From: Vampirovibrio sp041737375
GTDB taxonomy: Bacteria; Cyanobacteriota; Vampirovibrionia; Vampirovibrionales; Vampirovibrionaceae
Length of the DNA: 64,000 nt
Assembly (NCBI RefSeq): GCF_041737375.1
Contig: NZ_JBGSRV010000018.1
Coordinates: 124,001-188,000 of the forward strand
Direction: 5' to 3'
Shown: positions 9,509 to 18,329 of the stretch, in pieces
Numbering within the stretch: the first letter of the stretch is position 1
How the letters are laid out: the number at the start of each line of letters is the position of its first letter
Position numbers and translations under genes: made by a program
The notes under the pieces: generated by a model
Database searches by the model: none
The model's input: the letters and a program-made list of their open reading frames with translations, nothing else
Told to the model about the DNA's origin: nothing

Positions 9509-11400
9509 TGGCCATGATCTCGTCTGAAACCAAAACACCGGAACTTCCCGAAACCCTGATGAATCCTCACCCCCCGCAATCCTTATTGCGTTTCATCACC
9601 TGCGGCAGTGTGGATGATGGCAAATCCACCCTGATTGGACGGCTTTTGTATGACGCCAAAGGCATTTTTGATGACCAGCTGAAGGCCTTGGAAAGCGATT
9701 CCCGGCAGTTTGGCACTCAGGGCCAAACCATGGATTTGGCGTTACTGGTGGACGGCTTACAGGCCGAACGAGAGCAAGGCATTACCATTGATGTGGCCTA
9801 CCGTTTTTTCGCCACCGAGCAGCGCCGTTTTATTGTGGCCGACACACCGGGGCATGAGCAATACACCCGCAATATGGCCACCGGAGCCTCCACCGCTTCT
9901 CTGGCCATTATTCTGGTGGATGCCCGCAAAGGGGTACTGACTCAAACCAAGCGCCATTCCCGAATTGTCTCCATGATGGGCATTCAACACGTGGTGCTGG
10001 CGGTTAACAAAATGGATCTCATGCACTTTGATCCCACCGTTTTTGAAACCATCGTGGCGGATTATCAGCGCTTTGCCAGCGCCCATTGCGCGTTTCAATC
10101 CATTCAGGCCATCCCCATTTCCGCGCTAACCGGCGATCTGGTGATGACCCACAGCGCACAGATGCCCTGGTACTCAGGGCCGAGCCTCATGCGTTATCTG
10201 GAAACGGTAGAGGTAACCCCCACCGCTACCCAAACGCCTTTTTGCATGCCGGTGCAACTGGTGAACCGGCCCCACCTGAATTTTCGGGGATTTTGCGGGC
10301 GTATCGCTTCCGGTAGCGTCCGTCCGGGCGATGCGGTTAGAGTACTGCCCTCCGGGCGTGAAACCCGCATTGCGGAAATTGTGGACTGGCCCCACAACCG
10401 GGACGAAGCCCATCGAGGAGATTCGGTAACCTTAACCCTGAGCGATGAAGTGGATGTCAGTCGGGGGGATGTGATTGTTGCCAGCGAGCATCTGCCGCAA
10501 GTGGCCGATCAGTTTGAGGTGCGCTTAATCTGGATGTCGGAAACCCCCATGTTGCCGGGGCGGAGCTATCTGGCCAAAATTCATTGCAAGGAAGTCACCG
10601 CCACCATTACCGAAATCAAGTATTTGGAAGATATCAACACCGGGGCGCATTTGGCGGCCAAACAGTTGGGGCTGAACGAAATTGCGCTGGTCAACATCAG
10701 CTTTAACCAAGCTGTCCCCTTTGAACCCTACGCCGTGAACCGCACCCTCGGCTCCCTTATTCTGATTGATCGCCTGAGCTTTGAAACGCTGGGGGTGGGC
10801 ATGATCGATTTTGCCCTGCGGCGGGCTTCCAATATTCACTGGCAGGCGCTGGAAATTAACAAGCAGGCCCGAGCGGCCCTGAAAGCCCAACGGCCCCGAT
10901 GCGTCTGGTTTACCGGGCTTTCTGGTTCTGGCAAGTCAACGCTGGCCAATCTGGTCGAAAAACGACTGCATGCCGATGGCAGGCACACCTATATTTTGGA
11001 TGGTGATAACATTCGCCACGGCCTGAACCGGGATCTGGGCTTTACGGCTGGCGATCGGGTAGAAAATATTCGGCGGGTGGCGGAAGTCTCCAAGCTGCTG
11101 GTGGATGCCGGACTGATTGTGCTGGTGGCCTTCATTTCCCCTTATCAGGCGGAACGCAGGCTGGCCCGAGAATTATTTGAACCCGGTGAGTTTGTGGAAG
11201 TGTTCGTGGATACCCCGCTGGAAGAGTGTGAGCGCAGAGACACCAAGGGGTTGTATTCCAAAGCACGGCGTGGCGAGTTGAAAAATTTTACCGGCATTGA
11301 CAGCCCCTACGAGTCTCCCCAAATCCCGGATGTGCATGTTTATAACACCGCTGGCTCCGTTGAGTTATGCGTACAGCAAATTATGGATACCCTGCATTAA
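9508..11400 (+). CDS. cysNC: Bifunctional sulfate adenylyltransferase subunit 1 / APS kinase
   Basis: 630 residues. The first about 450 form the CysN GTPase, with P-loop GSVDDGKSTLIGRLLYD, switch motif DTPGHEQYTRNM and NKMD. The last about 180 form APS kinase (CysC), with P-loop GLSGSGKST near residue 470 and DGDNIRHGLNRDLGF. The fusion makes PAPS from sulfate with CysD. PAPS serves either cysteine synthesis or sulfotransferases. No APS/PAPS reductase or sulfotransferase is visible nearby. Adjacency to glycan genes hints at a sulfated surface sugar, but this is inference. Confidence 0.95.
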   Translation: MAMISSETKTPELPETLMNPHPPQSLLRFITCGSVDDGKSTLIGRLLYDAKGIFDDQLKALESDSRQFGTQGQTMDLALLVDGLQAEREQGITIDVAYRFFATEQRRFIVADTPGHEQYTRNMATGASTASLAIILVDARKGVLTQTKRHSRIVSMMGIQHVVLAVNKMDLMHFDPTVFETIVADYQRFASAHCAFQSIQAIPISALTGDLVMTHSAQMPWYSGPSLMRYLETVEVTPTATQTPFCMPVQLVNRPHLNFRGFCGRIASGSVRPGDAVRVLPSGRETRIAEIVDWPHNRDEAHRGDSVTLTLSDEVDVSRGDVIVASEHLPQVADQFEVRLIWMSETPMLPGRSYLAKIHCKEVTATITEIKYLEDINTGAHLAAKQLGLNEIALVNISFNQAVPFEPYAVNRTLGSLILIDRLSFETLGVGMIDFALRRASNIHWQALEINKQARAALKAQRPRCVWFTGLSGSGKSTLANLVEKRLHADGRHTYILDGDNIRHGLNRDLGFTAGDRVENIRRVAEVSKLLVDAGLIVLVAFISPYQAERRLARELFEPGEFVEVFVDTPLEECERRDTKGLYSKARRGELKNFTGIDSPYESPQIPDVHVYNTAGSVELCVQQIMDTLH

Positions 11401-11402
11401 TT

Positions 11403-11489
11403 ACGCTATTCGCTGAATGACGCCACTCGCTTAGCGTAGGAACGCGTTGCGAAGTACCTGCGTTCCCTTAAAAATAGCGACCGTTTTTT
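11403..11489 (+). terminator. Nested inverted repeats after cysNC, possible terminator
   Basis: Two inverted repeats lie just after the cysNC stop. ACGCTA/TAGCGT spans 11403-11437 and GGAACGC/GCGTTCC spans 11439-11466; a seven-T run follows at 11483. The T run is 16 bases away from the stem, so this is not a classical intrinsic terminator. Confidence 0.3.
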
Positions 11490-11566
11490 TAAATCCGGCA
11501 TTTTGATAAGGCGCCAGCTTCCATTCATAATTCTTATAAAAAAAGCCCCAATGGGCTATAAACGCT

Positions 11567-11595
11567 TTGCTGCTTTTTATCCTGTTAGGTATACA
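11567..11595 (+). promoter_or_regulatory. Possible sigma70-type promoter for the kinase gene
   Basis: TTGCTG and TATACA are separated by 17 bases and lie 34 bases before the start codon of the sensor kinase. Both boxes match the consensus only in part. Confidence 0.35.
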
Positions 11596-11628
11596 ATGAG
11601 CCCACTATTAAATGCTTAAATAAAGCGA

Positions 11629-14600
11629 ATGCTTGATTTAAGAAAGGGCAAAGTGACAAAAACCACCACCGCAGAACAAAACTCAGCACTGTCCACAGCG
11701 AACAAAAAGCATCAGCACGGTGGCTTGGGGGTTATCCCTTCCATCAACCAAACTGAAAAACCGGTGATCCCGACCTTTCGCCAACCAACCCGAGTCATGG
11801 GAGGGCTGGTTACCGCGATTGGACTGGTCGGCGCTTTGGGATATTTTGTGGAACTCCCCTGGCTGCAAGCCCTCTACGAGTTTAGTGCGTATGAACCATC
11901 CCTGATTACGGTTGGCTTATTATTTCTGGGCGTAGCCATGCTACTAAGCACCGGAAGTGATCCACAAACGTCTCCAGAATCCCGATGGTTGAAACTTGTT
12001 CGTAACGTTTCCTTGTTGATTGCAGGGGGCATTGGATTTTATTTTGTACTACTGGATCTGGCCAGTGAACATTTTAATTTATTAAACCTATTTGCCCGAA
12101 ACACACCGGATACCACAAGTTCTCCTTCATTTATTTCGGCGTTATGCCTGCTAATAAGCGCTGGCGTTATTTATGCCTTCAAGCGCTATTGGCGTTCGCA
12201 AATTACCGTGGTGTACCTGGTGGGTTTACCGGCGCTTTTTGTATGGAACCTGAGTTTAATAGGCATTTTTAGCTATTATTACGACTTACCGGTGCTATAT
12301 AACTTTAATATGACCTTGCCCGATACGGTGGTTTATTTTCTAGTCAGCATTTTCACTTTAATCAGCACAATCCCGTATCAGGGCATACTGCACCCCATCA
12401 TTTCTCCCATTCCCAAAGTACGCTGGATTGTGTATGCGGCCATTGCCATTGGTTTATTCATACTGGCCTATGGCATTAATAGCATTGCGCAACTAATTGA
12501 ACCTCGCAGGCTTTTAGAGGAACTGGCCTACAGGCGCTCTTATGTCAGCTTTATTCTGGCAACCATTACGGTTGCCATCCTCACCAAAGCGCTGGCCTTG
12601 CGGGCCGCCCAGTACTTTAATCAGGCGGCGTGCCAAGGGCTGCAACAGTCACAAGGCATCGAGCGGGAACGGGTCATCCAGCAAATCCTCCAGGCCGTGC
12701 GAAGTTCGCTGAACTTGGTAGAAATTTTTGAAAAAATTGTGAATGAGCTGGGCATCAATCTCGAAGCGGATCGGTGCTTCATTACCCGTTATCAATTCGA
12801 TTCAAAACAATTATCCCCTCCCAGCCGAGAGTATCTTTCCTCTGATGATTTGCCTTCCATGATTGGCACCCAGCAACAATTATCCAAAGCACCAGAGTGG
12901 TTAGAACAACTGGTGGCCCAAGCCAAACCCATTGATTTTGATCCAGACACCCCCGGCTTTTACCCGGAAATTACAGCCTACCTGAAAACCATTCAGGTTC
13001 AATCCGGGGTGGGGTGCGCCATCACCTATCAGGGAGAAGTGCTGGCCATTCTATTTTTGCACCAGTGCCATCAAAAACGTAGCTGGACCACCGAGGAGAA
13101 AAAATTAATTCAAACCGCGGCGGGACAACTTGGGGTTGCCATTCACCAGGCCAACCGTTATGAGGTATCCAGGGTTCAAGCCAATCAGCAAAAAGGGGTA
13201 GCCGAACTGAGCCAAAGAGGACTGCTGGGTGTGGATTTAATCATCCTCATTGATCAGGCCGTCGAACTCGTGGCAGAAATATTAAAAATGGAATACTGCA
13301 ACGTTTTAGAATACCGGCCGGAACAAAAAAACTTTAAGCTGGCATCCGGGCATGGCCTGCAACACGGGCTAACACGGCATGCCACTGTAGATGCCAACCT
13401 GGAGTCGCAAGCGGGCTATACGCTGGCTTCTCATAAAGCGGTTGTGGTCAATAATTTTGAGTCAGAAACCCGCTTTACCGGCATGCCATTTTTACAGGAT
13501 CATCGCGTAATGAGTGGCATGACCGTTACCATTTATGGCTACGCCCATGAGAAACCGTATGGCCTTCTGGCGGTTCATGCCAAAGAACCCCGTTGGTTCT
13601 CTCAGGATGACATCCACTTTGTGGAAGCCATTGCCAACGTATTGGGGATGGCCATTAAACGAAAACAGACCGAAAGCAATCTTCAAAGCTCCAGAGAAAC
13701 CGCCAAATCCGCCCAAGTGGAGGCGGAATCTTCCAGAGAAGCCGCCAAATCCGCCCAAGTAGAGGCGGAATCTTCCAGAGAAGCTGCTAAAGTTGCCCAG
13801 ATAAAAGCGGAATTATCCAAAGAAGAGGCTGAAGCCGCTCAAGCCATTGCCGAAGCAGCTCAAGGTATTGCGGAAGCGGCGCAGGCAGACACAAAAACCA
13901 TCAATGAGGCTTTGGCCGCTAGCGAAAATATGTTAAAAAAATATGCCGCTGACCTGGAACAAAGTAATCTGGATCTGCATCAATTTGCCACCATTGCCTC
14001 CCACGATTTGCAGGCCCCACTGCGTAAGGTGAGAATATTCATTGATCAACTCAAGCAAAACGAAGCGGAAATATTAAAAGCAGAAAGCCAGGATCTGATC
14101 AACCGGATTCAAAAATCAGTAGAGTCCATGCAGGATTTAATCAATGACTTGCTGGCCTTGTCTCAAATCGCCAAAGGCAAAAAAGCTTTTGCGCCGGTGG
14201 AGCTGAACAACGTGCTGCTGGAAGTCAAGGCCGATTTATCGGGGTTGATTCAGGATAAAAAAGCACAAGTTAAAATAAGCCCTATGTGCATGGTGCAAGG
14301 CGACGCCGACCAGTTACGACAGTTGTTCCACAACCTGATTGAGAACGCGCTGAAATTTCAGCCAGAGGGCAACCTGCCAAGAATCAGTGTTACAGCCAAC
14401 CTCAGTGAGGAGGATTGCGAGATTCAAGTCAAGGACAATGGCATTGGATTTGATCAAAAGCAGGCAAACCGGGTTTTCAATATTTTTGAACGTTTGCACT
14501 CCAAAAGTGTTTATCCAGGAACGGGCGTAGGCTTAGCCATTTGCAAACGCATTGTGGAGCGTCATCACGGCAGCATTGAGGCCACCAGTGAGCCTGGAAA

Positions 14601-14643
14601 AGGCACCACTTTTCTGGTTAAACTACCCTTGTCTATTGCCTAG
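11629..14643 (+). CDS. Membrane hybrid-sensor histidine kinase with two GAF domains
   Basis: 1004 residues. Residues about 45-330 hold roughly eight hydrophobic segments (a MASE-like membrane sensor region). A GAF-like domain follows at about 350-510 and a second at about 520-680. A coiled coil rich in Ala/Glu covers 685-780, then HisKA with phospho-acceptor H792 (ASHDLQAPLR) and HATPase_c with NLIENALKF, DNGIGFD and GTGVGLAIC. The GAF domains resemble those of cyanobacterial kinases and may bind a small ligand or chromophore; I see no clear chromophore cysteine motif. No response-regulator gene is adjacent, so it is an orphan kinase. Its architecture parallels the kinase at 22.1 kb. Confidence 0.85.
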   Translation: MLDLRKGKVTKTTTAEQNSALSTANKKHQHGGLGVIPSINQTEKPVIPTFRQPTRVMGGLVTAIGLVGALGYFVELPWLQALYEFSAYEPSLITVGLLFLGVAMLLSTGSDPQTSPESRWLKLVRNVSLLIAGGIGFYFVLLDLASEHFNLLNLFARNTPDTTSSPSFISALCLLISAGVIYAFKRYWRSQITVVYLVGLPALFVWNLSLIGIFSYYYDLPVLYNFNMTLPDTVVYFLVSIFTLISTIPYQGILHPIISPIPKVRWIVYAAIAIGLFILAYGINSIAQLIEPRRLLEELAYRRSYVSFILATITVAILTKALALRAAQYFNQAACQGLQQSQGIERERVIQQILQAVRSSLNLVEIFEKIVNELGINLEADRCFITRYQFDSKQLSPPSREYLSSDDLPSMIGTQQQLSKAPEWLEQLVAQAKPIDFDPDTPGFYPEITAYLKTIQVQSGVGCAITYQGEVLAILFLHQCHQKRSWTTEEKKLIQTAAGQLGVAIHQANRYEVSRVQANQQKGVAELSQRGLLGVDLIILIDQAVELVAEILKMEYCNVLEYRPEQKNFKLASGHGLQHGLTRHATVDANLESQAGYTLASHKAVVVNNFESETRFTGMPFLQDHRVMSGMTVTIYGYAHEKPYGLLAVHAKEPRWFSQDDIHFVEAIANVLGMAIKRKQTESNLQSSRETAKSAQVEAESSREAAKSAQVEAESSREAAKVAQIKAELSKEEAEAAQAIAEAAQGIAEAAQADTKTINEALAASENMLKKYAADLEQSNLDLHQFATIASHDLQAPLRKVRIFIDQLKQNEAEILKAESQDLINRIQKSVESMQDLINDLLALSQIAKGKKAFAPVELNNVLLEVKADLSGLIQDKKAQVKISPMCMVQGDADQLRQLFHNLIENALKFQPEGNLPRISVTANLSEEDCEIQVKDNGIGFDQKQANRVFNIFERLHSKSVYPGTGVGLAICKRIVERHHGSIEATSEPGKGTTFLVKLPLSIA
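13687..13812 (+). repeat. Three 42-bp tandem repeats in the kinase coiled coil
   Basis: Three successive 14-residue units (SSRExAKxAQxxAE, residues 687-728), nearly identical at DNA level between units 1 and 2. Fourteen residues equal two heptads, so the repeat keeps coiled-coil register. A degenerate AEAAQ series continues to about residue 765. The linker joins the second GAF domain to the kinase core. Confidence 0.9.
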
Positions 14644-14783
14644 CACCGTTCAGGCGCCACTCTAAAAAAATCACCTTGGCGGCCCACCCAAAGGGATTGA
14701 TTGATGGCACAATGGCGCATACTAAGTGTTTGATGATCCAGAAGTGATCCACAGCTCAGCAGCCCCTGCAAAAATTTTCCCAA

Positions 14784-14806
14784 TAAAAAAGGGCCGAAGC
14801 CCTTTC
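14784..14806 (-). terminator. Intrinsic terminator of tRNA-Cys
   Basis: On the minus strand, GAAAGGGC-TTCG-GCCCTTT is followed by a T run. It is a strong stem with a stable UUCG tetraloop, ten bases after the 3' end of the tRNA gene. Confidence 0.8.
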
Positions 14807-14814
14807 AAAATTTT

Positions 14815-14888
14815 TGGAGGCGGCACCCAGATTCGAACTGGGGGTGAGAGTTTTGCAGACTCCTGCCTTACCACTTGGCCATGCCGCC
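14815..14888 (-). tRNA. tRNA-Cys (GCA)
   Basis: A cloverleaf reads on the minus strand: acceptor stem GGCGGCA/TGCCGCC, anticodon stem GGAGT/ACTCT with loop CTGCAAA (anticodon GCA), and T arm containing GTTCGAATC. The discriminator base is U73, the cysteine identity element, and the CCA end is encoded. The D arm is short (GTGGTAA). It is followed by its own terminator, so it is probably a single-gene transcript. Confidence 0.95.
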
Positions 14889-15022
14889 GTTCTTCCGTTA
14901 ACAATAGGCTGAATCGGCCCAAAAATCAAGTGTAGAGACGGAAAATTTCAAACGTGCCGCTCAGCCACTCAAACAGATGTATTAAAAATAAAACATCAAA
15001 ATATTGCCCATGGAAAACTTGA

Positions 15023-15058
15023 AATAAAAAAACAAACAGACTGGCATTGATTGCCAGC
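15023..15058 (-). terminator. Intrinsic terminator of pgk
   Basis: On the minus strand, CTGGCAATCAATGCCAG forms a stem-loop, followed by a T-rich tract (TCTGTTTGTTTTTTT). It lies about 45 bases after the pgk stop. Confidence 0.75.
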
Positions 15059-15100
15059 CTGCTTGAGCCTAAAGGCGGAAAAGTTTTAATGGAAAGGTAT

Positions 15101-16321
15101 TTAATGCACCGGGGCCGTGGCCTCATCCAGCACAGCGATACCTGGCAGGGTTTTCCCTTCCAGAAACTCCAGACTGGCGCCGCCGCCGGTACTCACATGG
15201 GTATAGCGTTTGGGATCGATGCCAAACTGCTCAATGGCCGCCACCGTATCGCCGCCCCCCAAAATGCTGCGGGTTTTTCCCGATTCGGTGCAAACAGCAA
15301 GCGTTTCAGCCACTTGGCGGGTTCCTTGCTCAAAAGCCGGGAACTCAAACACCCCCAAGGGGCCATTCCACAGCACCACCGGGCTTTCGCTCAAAATATC
15401 GGTTAAGCGCTGAATGGATTTAGGGCCAATATCCAGCCCCATCCAGCCATCGGGAATAGCGTCGGCAGAAACCACCTGATGCTTGGCATCCGCCTTAAAT
15501 CCGTCGGCCACCACAATATCTTCAGCCAGTACAATTTTGGAGCCGCCTTTGGTCAACAGGGTTTTGGCCATCGCCACATAGTCATCCTCTACCAAAGAGT
15601 TTCCCACCGGCTTGCCCTGAGCCTTTAAAAAGGTAAACAGCATGCCGCCACCAATCACCAAATGGGTCACTTTATCCAGCAAATTTTCCAGCACGGTAAT
15701 TTTGGTGGAAATTTTACTGCCCCCAATCACAGCGGTTAAGGGTTCAGAACTGCTCAGGGTTTCCGATAAGGCCTTGATTTCCCGCTCCATGAGCAAGCCA
15801 GCCACTTTGGGTTTCAGATGATGGGCAACTCCTTCGGTGGAGGCATGCGCCCGGTGAGCGGTGCCAAAGGCGTCATTGACGTACACGTCCCCAAAACGGG
15901 CCAGCTTTTGGGCCAGTTCAGGATCATTCTTCTCTTCTCCCGGCTCAAAGCGCATATTTTCCAGCAGTAAAATGCTGCCATTGGGCATGGCCTCAATGGC
16001 TTGGGCAATCTGCTCAAATTCTTCAGAAACAGACTGGGTATTGGCCACAATTTTTGTTTCGGGCAATAGTTCCTGCAAGCGCTTGGCCACCGGCCCTAGT
16101 GAAAACTCGGCGGAAGGCTTGCCTTTGGGACGGCCCAAATGACTCATGATTACCACCTTTGCCCCCCGGCTGGTCAAATAGTCCAGGGTGGGCAACGCTT
16201 CCCGAATCCGGGTGTCATCCGTAATGTCCAAACTGTCGTTCAGCGGAACGTTAAAATCTTCACGCACTAAGGCCCGTTTTCCGGCCCAATCCTGAATATC
16301 CTGAATGGTTAATTTTTTCAT
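15101..16321 (-). CDS. pgk: Phosphoglycerate kinase
   Basis: 406 residues, the normal size. The N-terminal substrate-binding REDFNVPL and SHLGRPKG, the central AVIGGSKISTKI and the C-terminal LGGGDTVAAIEQFG and STGGGASLEFLEGK are all typical. The enzyme transfers phosphate between 1,3-bisphosphoglycerate and ADP in glycolysis. The start is supported by GGAAGGTGG upstream. It lies 80 bases downstream of gatB on the same strand and ends at a good terminator. gapA is not adjacent. Confidence 0.97.
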   Translation of the reverse strand: MKKLTIQDIQDWAGKRALVREDFNVPLNDSLDITDDTRIREALPTLDYLTSRGAKVVIMSHLGRPKGKPSAEFSLGPVAKRLQELLPETKIVANTQSVSEEFEQIAQAIEAMPNGSILLLENMRFEPGEEKNDPELAQKLARFGDVYVNDAFGTAHRAHASTEGVAHHLKPKVAGLLMEREIKALSETLSSSEPLTAVIGGSKISTKITVLENLLDKVTHLVIGGGMLFTFLKAQGKPVGNSLVEDDYVAMAKTLLTKGGSKIVLAEDIVVADGFKADAKHQVVSADAIPDGWMGLDIGPKSIQRLTDILSESPVVLWNGPLGVFEFPAFEQGTRQVAETLAVCTESGKTRSILGGGDTVAAIEQFGIDPKRYTHVSTGGGASLEFLEGKTLPGIAVLDEATAPVH

Positions 16322-16401
16322 GGGTAATATCCACCTTCCAGGCCATTGTTATAAATGACCCCGTTTTACAAACACTGAGAGAGATTGAATCGCAAGGCCA
16401 A

Positions 16402-17853
16402 CTAGCCCAACATTTCCTTCAGCAACTGGTTCACCAGTTCCGGGTTGGCGGAGCCTTTGCTTTCCTTCATGACCTGGCCCACAAAAAAGCCAAACAACTT
16501 GTCCTTGCCCGCCCGATAAGCTTCTACATTGGCAGGATTGCCATCAATCACCTTCTGAATCAGGCCCCTTAAAGCGCCTTCATCCGAAATTTGAGCCAGA
16601 CCTTTTTGCTGAATCAGGGCCTCAGGCTCACCACCCAGCTCTAGCAATTCAGGCATTAATTTTTTGGCCATGGCGGAACTAATCACGCTTTTGTCCACAA
16701 AATGAACCAGGTCGGCCAACGCCTTGGGAGACAGCTTGGTTTCAAAAATGGAAACTTTGTTATTTTTAAGATAGGCGGTGATGTCGCCCTGAATCCAGTT
16801 GGAAATGGCCTTGTAATTATCCGTATGCTCAGCGGCCAACTCAAAAAAGTCGCCCATTTCCTTAAATTCAACCATCACCCCGGCGTCATAATCGCTCAGA
16901 CCAAAGCCGCTGATCATGCGGGCATAACGCTGGTGGGGCAACTCTGGCAGGGTTTGACGCAAATGCTCAACGTACTCATCGGCAATGGCCAACGGGCGCA
17001 AGTCGGGATCGGGGAAATAACGGTAATCATGCGCTTCTTCCTTGCTGCGCATGGTTTTTGTGGACTGAGTGGCTTCATCCCACAAACGGGATTCCTGGGT
17101 AATTCTACCGCCCGATTCAATAATCTCGGTCTGCCGGGCCACTTCAGACTCAATGGCCCGCTGCACCGAGCGAAAGCTGTTCATGTTTTTAATTTCGGTT
17201 TTGGTGCCATATTCCGTAGCCCCATAGGGACGAATGCTCACGTTGGCGTCACACCGCATGGAGCCTTCTTCCAGGTTGCCGTCGCACACATCCAGATAGC
17301 GCACAATGTTGCGAATTTGCTGCATGTATTCACGAGCCTCTTCCGCCGAGCGGATATCCGGCTCTGACACCACTTCCACCAGCGGACAGCCCGCCCGATT
17401 CAGGTCCACCAAACTATAATCGGAATTCGCCAGGCCCATGGCACCGGCATGCACCAGCTTTCCGGCGTCTTCTTCCAGATGCGCTCTCAACACACGCACT
17501 TTTCGCCCGTTGGAAAGGGTAATGGTGCCGTGTTCACAAATGGGGAAATCGTACTGGGAAATCTGGTAACCCTTGGGCAAATCCGGGTAAAAGTACTGCT
17601 TGCGGTCAAACTTGGTAACTTTGGCGATGGTGCAATCCAGCGCCAGCCCCAATTTAATGGCGTATTCCACGGCCCGCTCGTTTAACACCGGCAAGGCTCC
17701 CGGCAAGCCCAAACAAGGGGTGTCAATGTTAATATTGGGCTGATCTCCGAAGGCATTGGGACTCGCGTCGAAAAGCTTGGAGTCGGTTTTTAGCTGGACG
17801 TGTACTTCCAGACCGATCACGGTTTCGTATTTAGCGGGTGCTTGAATGGCCAT
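16402..17853 (-). CDS. gatB: Asp-tRNA(Asn)/Glu-tRNA(Gln) amidotransferase subunit B
   Basis: 483 residues, full length. The N-terminal ETVIGLEVHVQLKTDSKLF and the central NLEEGSMRCDANVSIRP are signature GatB segments. The C-terminal about 150 residues form the YqeY-like tRNA-binding domain (GLIQKVIDGNPANVEAYRAG). With GatA and GatC it amidates misacylated Glu-tRNA(Gln) or Asp-tRNA(Asn). gatA and gatC are not in the window. A sigma70 promoter lies just upstream, and pgk follows in the same direction. Confidence 0.97.
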   Translation of the reverse strand: MAIQAPAKYETVIGLEVHVQLKTDSKLFDASPNAFGDQPNINIDTPCLGLPGALPVLNERAVEYAIKLGLALDCTIAKVTKFDRKQYFYPDLPKGYQISQYDFPICEHGTITLSNGRKVRVLRAHLEEDAGKLVHAGAMGLANSDYSLVDLNRAGCPLVEVVSEPDIRSAEEAREYMQQIRNIVRYLDVCDGNLEEGSMRCDANVSIRPYGATEYGTKTEIKNMNSFRSVQRAIESEVARQTEIIESGGRITQESRLWDEATQSTKTMRSKEEAHDYRYFPDPDLRPLAIADEYVEHLRQTLPELPHQRYARMISGFGLSDYDAGVMVEFKEMGDFFELAAEHTDNYKAISNWIQGDITAYLKNNKVSIFETKLSPKALADLVHFVDKSVISSAMAKKLMPELLELGGEPEALIQQKGLAQISDEGALRGLIQKVIDGNPANVEAYRAGKDKLFGFFVGQVMKESKGSANPELVNQLLKEMLG

Positions 17854-17892
17854 TCGGGATGGTGCCTCCTATTTAACAGGTTGTAAGGCCCC

Positions 17893-17922
17893 ATTATACC
17901 GGGGACACAAACCGGAGTCCAA
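17893..17922 (-). promoter_or_regulatory. Sigma70-type promoter of gatB
   Basis: On the minus strand, TTGGAC and a perfect TATAAT are separated by 18 bases and lie about 40 bases before the gatB start. An AGGAGG ribosome site follows. Confidence 0.7.
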
Positions 17923-17943
17923 GCCCGGTTTCTGCCGGAGATA

Positions 17944-18010
17944 GGGCCAGGCAATCTGGCCCCTTTAAATATCTAAAAATCATGATATTATGATAGTAAG
18001 ATATTTAAAG
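17944..18010 (+). promoter_or_regulatory. Palindromic operator/promoter of the persulfide operon
   Basis: A perfect 12-bp inverted repeat, CTTTAAATATCT (17963-17974) and AGATATTTAAAG (17999-18010), flanks a 24-bp A+T-rich core. The core contains -10-like TATGAT and repeated ATCATGAT/ATTATGAT words. It ends 14 bases before the ArsR-family start codon. BigR/SqrR repressors bind AT-rich palindromes over the promoter, so this is probably the self-regulated operator. Directly to its left is a second perfect inverted repeat, GGGCCAG/CTGGCCC (17944-17962). Confidence 0.7.
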
Positions 18011-18024
18011 AGGCTTTCCCACTC

Positions 18025-18327
18025 ATGGATATGAGCAAAATCGAACAAGCCACCCAGTGCCTGAAGGCCCTCTCCAACCCGGTGAGGCTGGCCATTTTGT
18101 GTGTGCTTAAAGACGGTGAACAATCGGTTCAGGCGCTGGAACTGGCGGTAGGCACCTCCCAGTCCAATATGTCCACCCACTTAGGCAACATGCGGGACAA
18201 AGGGGTCTTAGTGGCCCGACGGGAAGGCACACAAGTGTTTTACCGGGTGAAAGATGAACGCATGTTCCAGCTTTTGCAATTACTGCAAGATATTTACTGT
18301 CCCGATTATGAAGTCAAGGAGTCCTAA
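18025..18327 (+). CDS. ArsR-family dithiol-switch repressor (BigR/SqrR/YgaV type)
   Basis: 100 residues with a winged helix-turn-helix (recognition region VGTSQSNMSTHLGNMRDKGV). Cysteines C26 (RLAILCVL) and C92 (DIYCPDY) sit at the two positions that form the per/polysulfide-sensing disulfide in BigR and SqrR; C12 is extra. Metal-binding ELCVCD motifs of metal-sensing ArsR proteins are absent. It probably represses itself and the three genes behind it until persulfide accumulates. The rhodanese gene starts two bases after the stop. Confidence 0.82.
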   Translation: MDMSKIEQATQCLKALSNPVRLAILCVLKDGEQSVQALELAVGTSQSNMSTHLGNMRDKGVLVARREGTQVFYRVKDERMFQLLQLLQDIYCPDYEVKES

Positions 18328-18329
18328 CC

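Noticed and set aside
13492..13762. Gly/Phe-rich and Pro/Lys-rich frames opposite or beside the kinase coiled coil
   Set aside because: They are shadows of the 42-bp repeats in other frames.
14722..14935. Open frames over the tRNA-Cys region
   Set aside because: They are chance frames across the tRNA and its terminator.
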